Positions 8,315 through 16,423 are shown, counted from the stretch's first letter. The stretch is DNA of 64,000 nt from Pseudokordiimonas caeni (GCF_026719705.1 NZ_JAPPRR010000003.1:62001-126000), one strand, 5' to 3'. The notes: generated from the sequence alone by a model not told the origin. Numbers and translations: made by a program.

Positions 8315-9460
8315 GTGTCTGCCGAACTTCGCAGTTTAATCGTTGAGGCTCTTTATTCCGAGAGCGCGTATGTGCTGCCAGATGTCTGCGTACGAGTGGG
8401 GCTGGATGGTGGCTCTCAGAACGAGGCATTCAGTAGCAAACGCCGTTATGTGACGAAACGATTGGCGATCCTTACGAATTCGGAAGTCGCAATTGTAGCT
8501 GCAAAAGTGCTGGAGTCTCACCCATCCGAAGCTCTCAAAAAAGCGCTTGGTAATACCAAGGGCGGCAAGAATTACTTGTCCGAAATATCTCGGAAACACC
8601 TTGTGCGCTATCTGGATACAATTCGGCTGGAGGGTAGTGAGGATTTAATGGAGTTGCTAACCAAACACTGGCCAGACATTAGATTCGAGAAAGCATCTCC
8701 TGAGCAAAACACCAGCATCTTTGACTTTATTCAACAGCATGCTGTTTATAACTATGACATTGAAAACGAATACGTATTGAAGCTTGTAGGGTTTCATAAA
8801 GCTTCGCAGTTCAAGATTTTTAGGTTTTTAGAAGATGTGGTTCACCCTCGTAGGCGCGATGAGGAATCGCAGCATGAGATCGTGTCTGAGATTAACAAAA
8901 TAATTGAACGTGATGGTTTCTGCCTGACGCGAACGAATTCAATCTCTGGGTATCCTGTCTTTGATGTAGTGGGAATGACGCCTGCAGCTCAGATGCCGGC
9001 TGATCAAATCATTTCCGACGCGTTGTTCACCTTCGATGAGGAGAGCGTGCACAGCATGTGGAACAAAGCTTTGTCGCGTAGAAGCATGGATCCGGACGGG
9101 GCCATCACTGCGGCAAAGTCACTGGTAGAGACCGTATGCAAACATATTTTAGATGATGCTGGGCAGGCATATGGTGACAAAGACGATCTTCCGAAGTTGT
9201 ATAATGCAACTGCTGAGCAGCTAAAGCTATCCCCGGTCCAGTATGATGAACCTGTCTTCAAGGCAATTCTTGGGAACTGTCAGGCTGTCGTAAATCAGCT
9301 CGCGAGTATTCGAAACAAGCTAGGAGATTCCCATGGCACCGGGAAAAGGGCTACCCGCCCGCAGCCCCGCCATGCCGAGTTAGCAGTAAACCTAGCCGGG
9401 TCGATGGCAATGTTCCTAGTCTCTACATGGGCTTACCGGCAAAGCCTGAAAGGCAAATGA
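8315..9460 (+). CDS. Abortive infection family protein (Abi_C domain), low G+C
   Basis: A protein of about 381 residues. Its last 110 residues fit the Abi C-terminal domain (PF14355): a helical stretch around SLVETVCKHILDD, then SIRNKLGDSHGTGK and HAELAVNLAGSMAMFLVST. The N-terminal two thirds are unrecognised. Such proteins are suspected anti-phage factors. I chose the GTG at 8315 because AAGGA stands 8 bases before it; TTG at 8261 and GTG at 8270 are alternatives. Two sampled 60-base lines of the gene hold 21 and 27 G or C, far below the neighbours, so it was probably acquired by transfer. Its 3' end overlaps the opposing DUF3800 gene by 38 bases. Confidence 0.72.
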   Translation: MSAELRSLIVEALYSESAYVLPDVCVRVGLDGGSQNEAFSSKRRYVTKRLAILTNSEVAIVAAKVLESHPSEALKKALGNTKGGKNYLSEISRKHLVRYLDTIRLEGSEDLMELLTKHWPDIRFEKASPEQNTSIFDFIQQHAVYNYDIENEYVLKLVGFHKASQFKIFRFLEDVVHPRRRDEESQHEIVSEINKIIERDGFCLTRTNSISGYPVFDVVGMTPAAQMPADQIISDALFTFDEESVHSMWNKALSRRSMDPDGAITAAKSLVETVCKHILDDAGQAYGDKDDLPKLYNATAEQLKLSPVQYDEPVFKAILGNCQAVVNQLASIRNKLGDSHGTGKRATRPQPRHAELAVNLAGSMAMFLVSTWAYRQSLKGK

Positions 9461-10007
9461 TCGGCAGCAGCCGCTCGTACAGCTCCTTTGTATCCTCTTT
9501 CTCGGCTGCCGCGCGCTTGGCGATGAAGGCGGCGATATCGGCGAGCTGGAGGAGGGGGCTGGTGGCGCGGTCGGCCATCAGGGGCGGGCCGAAGGGGCTG
9601 GCTTTGAGGCTGCTTTCGGTGTCGGTGACGACTGCCATGGCTTCATCCGTATCGAGGGCTTCAAGGACAAGCGTGCGGGCGTCTTCCTGCGTGCAATTCT
9701 CCGCTGGGACCGCCGCTACAAAAAGCTTCAGGCCAAGGGCGGCAGGCAGGTCGGTCAGGGCTTCAAGGAGCGCGATGCGGGTTTCAAACTCGTAGCGGTC
9801 CCGCGCGAAAGTGCCGGAGCCATGGAAGATTTCCTTGGGGTTGAAGGTGCAGGTGGTGCGGTCCCCGGGCAGGAGGTGCGCCTCCCGGATATCCGCGAAG
9901 GCCGCATCCACCGCCGCCCAGTGCAGGTCAGGGTCGGCGATGACAAGTACTGCCACATGCCACGGTTCCCCGCCTGTTTTCGCTTCACCGAGATAGGCGA
10001 GCTTCAA
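9423..10007 (-). CDS. DUF3800 family protein
   Basis: A 194-residue protein resembling DUF3800, a family with an RNase H-like fold often seen next to defence or mobile genes. The N-terminus MKLAYLGEAKTGG matches the usual opening strand, but the position I expect to be Asp (YLDE) is Gly here; QLADIAAFIAKR near residue 160 holds the conserved later Asp. The start is a TTG at 10007, chosen because GGGGAG lies 6 bases before it and translation then begins exactly at the family motif. It begins just after the terminator of the neighbouring dehydrogenase gene and overlaps the Abi gene tail to tail by 38 bases. Base composition matches the host genome, unlike that of the Abi gene. Confidence 0.65.
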   Translation of the reverse strand: MKLAYLGEAKTGGEPWHVAVLVIADPDLHWAAVDAAFADIREAHLLPGDRTTCTFNPKEIFHGSGTFARDRYEFETRIALLEALTDLPAALGLKLFVAAVPAENCTQEDARTLVLEALDTDEAMAVVTDTESSLKASPFGPPLMADRATSPLLQLADIAAFIAKRAAAEKEDTKELYERLLPIICLSGFAGKPM

Positions 10008-10020
10008 TGGTCGTCTCCCC

Positions 10021-10049
10021 AAAAAAGATGGGGCCGCTGAGGCCCCATC
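10021..10049 (-). terminator. Rho-independent terminator of the aldehyde dehydrogenase gene
   Basis: On the minus strand a 9-bp stem (GATGGGGCC / GGCCCCATC, 10027-10049) with a 5-base loop is followed by TTTTTT. It lies 26 bases past the stop codon and just before the start of the DUF3800 gene on the same strand. Confidence 0.9.
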
Positions 10050-10074
10050 CGAACGTCTCGCTTTGCTGGGCAGT

Positions 10075-11535
10075 TCAAAGGCCGCCGATGCAGAGAAGCT
10101 TGATCTCGAGATAGTCGTCGACCCCGTATTTGGAGCCTTCGCGCCCGAGGCCGGATTCCTTCACGCCGCCGAACGGAATGACTTCCGAGCTGATGGCGGT
10201 CTCGTTGATGCCGACCATACCATATTCAATCCCTTCGGATACCCGGAAGGCACGGCCCATGTTGCCGGTGTACAGGTAGGCTGCAAGGCCGAACTCGGTA
10301 TCGTTCGCCATGTGGATGGCTTCTTCTTCCGTCGAGAATTTGAAGACCGGGGCGACGGGGCCGAAAATCTCCTCACGGAAGACACGCATCGTGGGGTTCA
10401 CATCGGTCAGGACGGTCGGTTCGAGGAACGAACCGCCAAGTGCGTGGCGCTTGCCGCCGACGGCCACCTTGGCGCCAGCCTTCACAGCGTCGTCCACCAT
10501 GCCGATAACGTCCGTGGCGGCTTTTTCGTGGATCAGCGGCCCGATATGGGTGTCTTTATCAAGGCCGTTGCCGACCTTGTAGCCCGCCACGACGCGCGAG
10601 AATTTTTCGACGAAAGCGTCATAGATCGTGTCCTGCACGAGGATACGGTTGGCGCAGATGCAGGTCTGGCCGGCGTTCCGGTATTTGGCGGCAGCGGCAC
10701 CGGCGACAGCGCGGTCAAGATCGGCATCATCGAACACAATGACAGGCGCGTTGCCGCCCAGTTCCATCGAAACCTTCTTCACCGTCTGGGCCGACTGGGC
10801 AAGGAGCAGCTTGCCAACCGGGGTCGAGCCCGTAAAGGTGACCTTGCGCACCAGCGGGTTGCCGGTCAGTTCGTTGCCGATGGCACTTGCCGAGCTGCCG
10901 CACACGAGGTTCACCACACCCTTGGGGATGCCGGCGCGTTCAGCCAGCACGCACAAGGCGTTGGCCGACAGCGGGGTTTCCTTGGCGGGTTTCATGATGA
11001 AGGTACAGCCGACGGCGAGCGCGGGACCGGCCTTCCTTGTCAGCATCGCGGCCGGGAAGTTCCAGGGCGTGATGGCGGCCACCACACCGACCGGCTGCTT
11101 GATGGCGATCAGGCGGCGGTCGTTGGCGTTCGTCGGGATCACGTCGCCGTAAACGCGGCGGCCTTCCTCGGCGAACCAACTGATGAAGCTCGCGGCATAT
11201 ACGACCTCACCCTTCGCCTCGGCGAGGATCTTGCCTTGCTCGACGGTCATGATGACGGCGAGGTCATCAGCGTTTTCAACGATCAGGTCGGCCCAGCGGT
11301 GCAGGATATCGGCGCGCTGTTTGGCGGTCAGCTTGGCCCACGCCGGCTGGGCAGCGTTGGCGGCTTCAATAGCGCGCCGTGCCTCGGCACCGCCGCAGCT
11401 TGCGACCTTGGCGACCAGTTCACCGGTCGCGGGGTTCAGCACATCGAACGTGCTGCCGTCATCGGAATCGACCCACTCGCCATTGATATAGGCCTTGGTG
11501 GCCAGAAGGCTCGGGTCCTTGAGCGTGAGCGCCAT
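10075..11535 (-). CDS. gabD: NAD(P)-dependent succinate-semialdehyde dehydrogenase
   Basis: A 486-residue cytoplasmic aldehyde dehydrogenase, the usual GabD length. It would oxidise succinate semialdehyde to succinate at the end of GABA breakdown. Visible marks are ITPWNFPAAMLTRK and MKPAKETPLSA in the cofactor-binding domain, FTGSTPVGK, the general base Glu in MELGGNAP, the catalytic Cys in GQTCICANR and the C-terminal PFGGVKESGLGREGSKYG typical of this subfamily. The ATG at 11535 was chosen because AGGAGA stands 6 bases before it; the frame extends to 11571 without such a site. Glutarate semialdehyde dehydrogenase is a close alternative. It forms a single-gene unit. Confidence 0.88.
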   Translation of the reverse strand: MALTLKDPSLLATKAYINGEWVDSDDGSTFDVLNPATGELVAKVASCGGAEARRAIEAANAAQPAWAKLTAKQRADILHRWADLIVENADDLAVIMTVEQGKILAEAKGEVVYAASFISWFAEEGRRVYGDVIPTNANDRRLIAIKQPVGVVAAITPWNFPAAMLTRKAGPALAVGCTFIMKPAKETPLSANALCVLAERAGIPKGVVNLVCGSSASAIGNELTGNPLVRKVTFTGSTPVGKLLLAQSAQTVKKVSMELGGNAPVIVFDDADLDRAVAGAAAAKYRNAGQTCICANRILVQDTIYDAFVEKFSRVVAGYKVGNGLDKDTHIGPLIHEKAATDVIGMVDDAVKAGAKVAVGGKRHALGGSFLEPTVLTDVNPTMRVFREEIFGPVAPVFKFSTEEEAIHMANDTEFGLAAYLYTGNMGRAFRVSEGIEYGMVGINETAISSEVIPFGGVKESGLGREGSKYGVDDYLEIKLLCIGGL

Positions 11536-11662
11536 GATCGTCTCCTGAAAGGGAAGGATGAAGTTGGCCATAACCTAAGCGCCCGCCTTGCTGCTGGCAA
11601 GAGGGCGCTTTATTGTTTTTGAAATTATTTATGTCACAAATTCCGATATGCGGAATTTACTT

Positions 11663-12256
11663 TTAGCGAAACGCCGGCCCATGCATCCAGGCCACAAGCG
11701 AATAGCGGGTGCCTACTGTCACCGGCGTCACCCGATGCGGCGCGAAGGCTGGAAAGGCAATGGCGGCGCCGCGCTCCATGGGGGCAGCGACAGGCATGCC
11801 ATCGAGATTCACTTCCAGAAGGCCACCCATATAATCGGCCGGGTTCGAAAGCTGCACGACAAGCGCAAGCTTGCGGCTGCGCGTGGTGCCGGCCGCACCG
11901 ATATCGACGTGCCAGTCATAATGGTCGCCGAGCGGGGCAGCACTTCCAAGTGCGCGGTAGCGCTGCAGGAGGATGCCTTCCTCGAACCCGTCGATGGCAA
12001 AAGGAAAAGCTTCATCGACGGTCGCCGAAGCGAACCGTATGAGGGCAGATGTGAGATCCGGGATTGTGTCGAGATCGAGCCAGAGGCTGGTGGAGGCTCG
12101 TACATTGGGATCTGCGACGCCCCCGGCAAGCCGGGTCTCCGTCGCTTCTTCCGCCGCATCCAGCCTGGCTATCAGATCGTCAAGCAGGCCTTCGTCGACC
12201 CCGAGCGGGGCCACGAACGGCGCCAACCGCAGGGTTGGCGGAACCAGCTGGGTCAC
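11663..12256 (-). CDS. 2-oxoglutarate/Fe(II) dioxygenase (PKHD-type hydroxylase)
   Basis: A 197-residue protein of the prolyl-4-hydroxylase-like 2OG-Fe(II) oxygenase superfamily. The metal ligands are visible as His-x-Asp in HYDWHVDIG (about residues 113-121) and the distal His in APHRVTPVTVG; the Arg of GTRYSLVAWMHG binds 2-oxoglutarate. It would hydroxylate an unknown protein or small molecule in the cytoplasm. Related PiuC/YbiX enzymes sit beside TonB receptors, but here the partner is a 68-residue protein whose stop codon overlaps this start (ATGA), so the two are translationally coupled. No terminator is obvious downstream. Confidence 0.8.
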   Translation of the reverse strand: MTQLVPPTLRLAPFVAPLGVDEGLLDDLIARLDAAEEATETRLAGGVADPNVRASTSLWLDLDTIPDLTSALIRFASATVDEAFPFAIDGFEEGILLQRYRALGSAAPLGDHYDWHVDIGAAGTTRSRKLALVVQLSNPADYMGGLLEVNLDGMPVAAPMERGAAIAFPAFAPHRVTPVTVGTRYSLVAWMHGPAFR

Positions 12257-12459
12257 GATTCGCCGAGGCAGCTCTGCAGATCATACTCGTCGCACAGGCG
12301 CACCACGTCCTCGACCGTCACGCCAAACCGGTTGGCAATGTCGTCGGCCGAATGACCGGTGTTCAGTGCATTGAGGAGAACAACTTCGCTCACGGGCCAC
12401 TTGCCGGTGAAATGATTGGCCGCTTGATTCAGGTCGGCCAGACTCGTCGCTAAAGGCAT
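12253..12459 (-). CDS. Small protein coupled to the 2OG oxygenase
   Basis: A 68-residue protein beginning at the ATG at 12459, which has GGAG 6 bases upstream; in-frame starts at 12471 (ATG) and 12486 (TTG) lack such a site. The middle part, SVVLLNAL-like followed by TGHSADDIANRFGVTVEDVV, looks like a helix-turn-helix resembling the first helices of sigma factors or small regulators. It has no Cys pair or membrane segment apart from one Cys near the end. Its stop overlaps the oxygenase start by 4 bases. I do not recognise a family. It could be a regulator or a hydroxylation partner of the oxygenase, but that is inference from position. Confidence 0.6.
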   Translation of the reverse strand: MPLATSLADLNQAANHFTGKWPVSEVVLLNALNTGHSADDIANRFGVTVEDVVRLCDEYDLQSCLGES

Positions 12460-12839
12460 TCCATGCTCCATGCGGACCGGAAACAACCCGGATTACGGCA
12501 CCACAGGGCCGCCCGCTCCTTCCATGATAATGAAACTGTCATAAAAGCAAATAGGATTTCGCCTCCAAGATGTGCGGTTTCAGCGTCACGACTCTGGCAA
12601 GGCCTTGTGTTGGTTTCGTGTCACAGCTTTTGGCAAAATCGGCGGAAGAAACTGTTTTCTTTTGATTTTGTGCCGATTTGATACAATTTTAGGCAATCGT
12701 TAACTGTATCTCGGTGATATGTCGGCAATGTGTGGACACTGTCCCGAGTCCGAGGTTAACTGAAGTTTAATAGAGTGCGCCCCAAGTGCGGTGTGCTCGA
12801 TGCGCCGGGTAACCGGCGGGATGTACAAGGGTACAGACC
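12460..12839. other. Intergenic promoter region (380 bp) between divergent genes
   Basis: No gene is seen here. The stretch is A+T-richer than its flanks and must hold the leftward promoter of the oxygenase operon and the rightward promoter of the PEP-CTERM gene. Two GTTAACTG words occur at 12699 and 12755; the second belongs to the CtrA-type site listed separately. An inverted repeat around GGTAACC lies just before the PEP-CTERM start. Confidence 0.5.
12756..12770 (+). promoter_or_regulatory. Putative CtrA binding site (TTAA-N7-TTAA)
   Basis: TTAACTGAAGTTTAA is a perfect match to the alphaproteobacterial CtrA consensus TTAA-N7-TTAA. It lies 70 bases before the start codon of the Gly/Asp-rich PEP-CTERM gene. 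The only other perfect copy I found in the window is before the second PEP-CTERM gene. Confidence 0.55.
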
Positions 12840-13892
12840 ATGAGTAAGACGCTAGTGAAATCGAAAAGCCGTGTGAGCAAGAAGGCAGCTGCCCTGCTGG
12901 TTGTTCTTCTGGCGACCTCCAGCTATATCAGCCTTGGCGGCGGCGGTGGCCTCGGCGGTACGGCTCCGAATGCTGGCAATGCCGGCGCGCTGCGCCCGGG
13001 CGGTTCGGCTGGCGGTTTCGATCTCGCGGCGCTTGCGGCACGCCTTGCCAACGATCTTCTGCCGGCAGCCGGTTTCGGCCGCACAAACCCGGCAGGCGAG
13101 CCTTGGGAAGACATTTTCTTTTATGCTGAGCGGCGCCCGGTCGGCGCAGGTGAAGAAGGTGGCGAGAGCTATCTCTTTAACGCCGTGTCCGGCGAGGAGG
13201 GCCTTGACCGGCTGGCTGGTGCTGATGGTGAAGGCGACGGCAGCGGCGGCGATGGCGGCGATAGCAGCGCCACGGGCCTGAGCGAAGGCGGCAATGGTGC
13301 TGGCGACGGTTCGGGCGATGGCTCTGGCGACGAGGGCGGCTCGGGTGGTGGCTCCGGCGGCGGTTCCGGTGGCGGCGGCGGTGGTGCAGGCGGCCCCGGT
13401 GGCGGCGGTGGCGGCGCTGGTGAAGGCGGCTCACCCGAAGACCCCGATGATGAAGATGATGGCGAAGGTGGTGACAACGGCGGCGGCGGTGACAATGGTG
13501 GCGGTGGCGACCAGGGTGGCGGCGACGAGGGCGGCGGTGGAGATGATGGTGATAACGGCGGCGGTGGCGGCGATCCCGATGGCCCCGGCGGCGATGACGA
13601 CGATGACGACAACACCATCGAAATTCCTGACGACTCCTGCCTGATTGACGGTTGTGACGACGATGATGGCCCGGATGGTCCGTTCGACCCTGAAGATCCG
13701 ACTGGTGGCGGCGAAGGCGGCAACCCCGGTGGCGGTGGCAATAACCCCGGTGGCGGTGGCAATCCGGGCGGCAGTGTCCCTGCGATCCCCGAGCCTGCAA
13801 CTTGGCTGACCATGCTTCTGGGCTTCGCCGGTGTGGCCTCGATGGTGCGCCGTCGGCGCAAATCGATCGCGGCGGAAACCCGCCGCGCCTGA
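12840..13892 (+). CDS. PEP-CTERM protein with Gly/Asp-rich repeat body
   Basis: A 350-residue exported protein. Residues 1-37 carry basic residues and a hydrophobic run (AALLVVLLATSSYI), a signal peptide or anchor. Residues about 120-305 are low in complexity, dominated by Gly, Asp, Glu and Ser, very acidic and free of predicted fold, a composition that could bind calcium or swell in water. The C-terminus has the exosortase sorting signal: PEPATW, a hydrophobic segment (LTMLLGFAGVASMV) and an RRRRK stop. Exosortase would cleave and transfer such proteins to the envelope or matrix; no exosortase is in this window. SDDGCDDD-type segments with two Cys lie near residue 265. A perfect CtrA-type site lies upstream and a terminator downstream. 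Confidence 0.8.
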   Translation: MSKTLVKSKSRVSKKAAALLVVLLATSSYISLGGGGGLGGTAPNAGNAGALRPGGSAGGFDLAALAARLANDLLPAAGFGRTNPAGEPWEDIFFYAERRPVGAGEEGGESYLFNAVSGEEGLDRLAGADGEGDGSGGDGGDSSATGLSEGGNGAGDGSGDGSGDEGGSGGGSGGGSGGGGGGAGGPGGGGGGAGEGGSPEDPDDEDDGEGGDNGGGGDNGGGGDQGGGDEGGGGDDGDNGGGGGDPDGPGGDDDDDDNTIEIPDDSCLIDGCDDDDGPDGPFDPEDPTGGGEGGNPGGGGNNPGGGGNPGGSVPAIPEPATWLTMLLGFAGVASMVRRRRKSIAAETRRA

Positions 13893-13920
13893 CGCGAAGC
13901 GACACGTCCAATGAATTTGA

Positions 13921-13949
13921 AAAGGCGGCTCCATGTGGGCCGCCTTTTT
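13921..13949. terminator. Bidirectional terminator between PEP-CTERM and lacI genes
   Basis: AAAGGCGGC and GCCGCCTTTTT form a stem with a short loop, with T runs on both strands. It lies between two convergent genes, 29 bases past the PEP-CTERM stop and 32 bases past the regulator stop. Confidence 0.85.
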
Positions 13950-13981
13950 CTGTTCAGATGTACCTGCGGTGAAACCGATGC

Positions 13982-15022
13982 CTAGCGACTGGTCACCGGC
14001 CCGGTTGACGGGCGAACGATCAGATTCGGGACAAACACGTCTGCCTCGGGGCCGGCACCCATATCTTCCGTTGTGTGGGGCCGCATGGCGCCGATGAGTC
14101 GCAGCATGGCCTGCCGGGCGATGGCTTCAGTCTTCTGGGCTGCGGTCGTCAGGGGCGGGCTCGATTGCCGCGAGAAGGGGCTATCCTCGAAGCCGGCGAT
14201 CGACAGGTCACCGGGCACCGTCATGCCGTTGGCGCGGGTGGCGGCCAACGCGCCTGCCGCGATCTCGTCGTTGCAGCCGAAAATGGCAGTCGGGCGGTCG
14301 GTCCCGGCAAGCAGCGCCTGCGTGCGGTTGAAGCCCGAATCAAAGGTATAGCGGCCGGGCAGAATGAGCGCGGGGTCGACAGGCAGGCCGTGTGCCCGGA
14401 GGGCTGCTTCATAACCGGCGCGCCGTTCGGGCGTGGAGCGGTGTTCCTCTTCCCCCGAAAGAAAAGCGATGCGCCGGTGGCCGAGCTGGACAAGATGATC
14501 GGTCAGTGCGTAGGCCGCAGCGCGGTCATTCACATGCACGGCGGGGGCAGGGCCGCCCGGTGCCTCGGCGCCCGAGACGATCCGCACCACATGGATGCCG
14601 CGGTCGGCGAGTGCCTGCACGATATCGTCATTTTCCGAAATCGGCGGCGCAAGGACGAGGCCTGCGAGGCGCGAATGCAGCACGAGGTCGGCCAGTTCGT
14701 CGATCAGCTGAGGCGAGGCGGCATCGCACGGATGGATCTGCAGGCCGTAGCCAAGTTCGCGGCAGCATTTCAGCACGCCCTGCTGGATATCGACCACATA
14801 ATATGGGTTGGGGTTGTCGTAAACGAGGCCAACCGCATAAGAGGTGGCGCCGCGCAGGTTGCGGGCTGCCATATCGGGCTGATAGCCGAGATTATTGATG
14901 GCTTCCTGCACCTTTTCGCGCGTCTCCGTGCGAACGGTCGGTTCATTGTTGATCACCCTGGAAACGGTCTTGAGCGACACTCCGGCCTGTCGCGCCACAT
15001 CCTTGATCGTTGCCTTGCTCAA
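13982..15022 (-). CDS. LacI-family transcriptional regulator (NagR-like)
   Basis: A 346-residue regulator of standard LacI length. The N-terminal helix-turn-helix reads TIKDVARQAGVSLKTVSRVI, with the hinge at about residues 50-60. Residues 62-340 form the periplasmic-binding-protein-like sensor domain (AVGLVYDNPNPYYV, HVNDRAAAYALTDHL, IFGCNDEIAAGAL). It stands divergent from the glucokinase-family gene; the shared intergenic region holds two copies of a 14-bp palindrome that recurs before the symporter at 28 kb and at nagB-II. I infer that it represses an amino-sugar regulon, as LacI-type NagR does in Xanthomonas, and also controls itself. The effector is likely a GlcNAc derivative or glucose; sequence alone cannot say. 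Confidence 0.88.
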   Translation of the reverse strand: MSKATIKDVARQAGVSLKTVSRVINNEPTVRTETREKVQEAINNLGYQPDMAARNLRGATSYAVGLVYDNPNPYYVVDIQQGVLKCCRELGYGLQIHPCDAASPQLIDELADLVLHSRLAGLVLAPPISENDDIVQALADRGIHVVRIVSGAEAPGGPAPAVHVNDRAAAYALTDHLVQLGHRRIAFLSGEEEHRSTPERRAGYEAALRAHGLPVDPALILPGRYTFDSGFNRTQALLAGTDRPTAIFGCNDEIAAGALAATRANGMTVPGDLSIAGFEDSPFSRQSSPPLTTAAQKTEAIARQAMLRLIGAMRPHTTEDMGAGPEADVFVPNLIVRPSTGPVTSR

Positions 15023-15190
15023 GCTTGTTCCCCTCTCCAGTCGCCGGGTGCGGCGCCGAGACTCATCCGCCTGTTTCCGGCGGGTCGTTTGTCCCCGATC
15101 ACCCTTATGGCTGGCTGCTTTGAATGCGTCAATGCTACCGGGCTGGTTGCAGTGTACGGCCTATCCCCATGACTCGTCACGATAATTCAA

Positions 15191-15204
15191 TGATAACGTC
15201 GTCA
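15191..15204. promoter_or_regulatory. Putative LacI-family operator, site 1
   Basis: TGATAACGTCGTCA differs at two symmetric positions from the palindrome TGACAACGTTGTCA. It lies in the intergenic region between the divergent lacI and glucokinase-family genes, 169 bases before the regulator start. A half-site (TGACATCGT) follows at 15212-15220. Confidence 0.55.
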
Positions 15205-15243
15205 TTATGAATGACATCGTAAGCATACATGAAAAAATAGACT

Positions 15244-15257
15244 AGACAACGTTGTCA
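15244..15257. promoter_or_regulatory. Putative LacI-family operator, site 2
   Basis: AGACAACGTTGTCA matches TGACAACGTTGTCA except at the first base. Its central CG and symmetric arms are typical of LacI-family operators. It lies 53 bases from site 1 and 125 bases before the glucokinase-family start codon, an arrangement that permits looping or overlap with the promoter. Confidence 0.7.
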
Positions 15258-15381
15258 TAATCAATAAGCATGACAATCAGATGACACGCGGGGGCGTGGC
15301 TTCGGGCGCGGCGTTATCCGCCATGCGAACGGGACAGGGCGCAGCGATGTGCCCGACGGGAAGTGAAGGGGCGACTTGCAT

Positions 15382-16419
15382 ATGCAGGCCATGACGGGAC
15401 TGGACATTTCTGGCAAACGGCCAAACGCACAGGCCGTGTCCGGCTATCGTCTGTTTGCAGCCGATGTAGGGGGTACGCATGCCCGCCTCGCGGTGATTGA
15501 TGCCGACGTGAATGGCAATGCCCTGTCGATCCATCACTATAAAAAATACCGCAACCTCGATTTCCCGAGCCTCGCCGCCATCGTTGAAGATTTTGTCGCT
15601 GCCACCGGCCCGACCGGCATCAAGGCCGCAACGCTTGCCAGTGCCGGCTATGTGGTGGGGGATGACCTTATCGCCACCAACCTGCCGTGGTCGGTGAAGC
15701 TTTCCGATATCCGCGACAAGCTCGGTCTTGCCGACATCTGCACCATCAACGATTTCGTCGCGGTCGCTTATGGCACCCGGCATCTGAAGCCCGAAGAGAC
15801 AGTGATCCTCAACAAGGGCGCCAAGACCAGCCCGCGCGATACGATCGGCGTTATGGGGCCGGGCACCGGCCTTGGGGCTGCGGTGCTGGCGCACAGCGGC
15901 GACACTGTCCTTGCGCTGAATACCGAAGCTGGCCAGGCCTCGCTTGCCCCGGTGACGGACCGCGAGATCGAGCTTCTGAAAGCGCTGAAGAAGCGTCACA
16001 GCTTCGTCTCGCTCGAAACCGCGCTTTCGGGGCCGGGCCTGCTGCGCCTCTACCATGCCATGGCCGATGTGACCGGGCGGGCGGCAGGGCTTGAAACGCC
16101 CGAGGCGGTCTCCGCCGCTGGCCTTGAAGGCAGCGACCAGCTTGCCGCTGAGACACTTGAACAATTCTGCGAACTGATGGGCAGCGCGGCGGGCGATTTC
16201 GCGCTCGCGTTCGGCGCGCGCGGCGGGTTCTACCTCGCCGGCGGCATCCTGCCATCGATCCGCGACTATCTTCTGGCGAGCCGCTTCATGGAGCGGTTCG
16301 CGGACAAGGGGGCCATGCGCCCTTTTCTGGAAGACATCCCGGTGCGGCTTATCGACCACGGCCAGTTGGGCGTGATCGGCGCAGCCGGGTGGTACGTGAA
16401 CACCGAGTTGCGAGTTTGA
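15382..16419 (+). CDS. glk: Glucokinase-family sugar kinase (GLK type)
   Basis: A 345-residue cytoplasmic kinase of the bacterial GLK family. LFAADVGGTHARLAV is the N-terminal phosphate-binding strand, TINDFVAVAYG contains the catalytic Asp, and GVMGPGTGLGAAV is the second ATP loop. It would phosphorylate glucose to feed the Entner-Doudoroff operon at 36 kb. Because it opens an amino-sugar locus, it could instead or also phosphorylate N-acetylglucosamine, the step otherwise missing here. The ATG at 15382 was taken; ATG at 15391 and TTG at 15376 are alternatives, with GAAGGGG upstream. It is divergent from the LacI gene with operators between them, and is followed by the TonB receptor in the same direction. 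Confidence 0.87.
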   Translation: MQAMTGLDISGKRPNAQAVSGYRLFAADVGGTHARLAVIDADVNGNALSIHHYKKYRNLDFPSLAAIVEDFVAATGPTGIKAATLASAGYVVGDDLIATNLPWSVKLSDIRDKLGLADICTINDFVAVAYGTRHLKPEETVILNKGAKTSPRDTIGVMGPGTGLGAAVLAHSGDTVLALNTEAGQASLAPVTDREIELLKALKKRHSFVSLETALSGPGLLRLYHAMADVTGRAAGLETPEAVSAAGLEGSDQLAAETLEQFCELMGSAAGDFALAFGARGGFYLAGGILPSIRDYLLASRFMERFADKGAMRPFLEDIPVRLIDHGQLGVIGAAGWYVNTELRV

Positions 16420-16423
16420 GTTA

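Noticed and set aside
8315-10007. Prophage or transposon around the low-G+C Abi gene
   Set aside because: No integrase, transposase, terminal repeats or target duplication were found; only one gene differs in composition.
13169-13934. Long minus-strand frames opposite the Gly/Asp-rich PEP-CTERM gene
   Set aside because: They are Pro/Ser- or His/Arg-rich mirror frames of a low-complexity G+C-rich gene; the plus-strand frame has a signal peptide and sorting tail.
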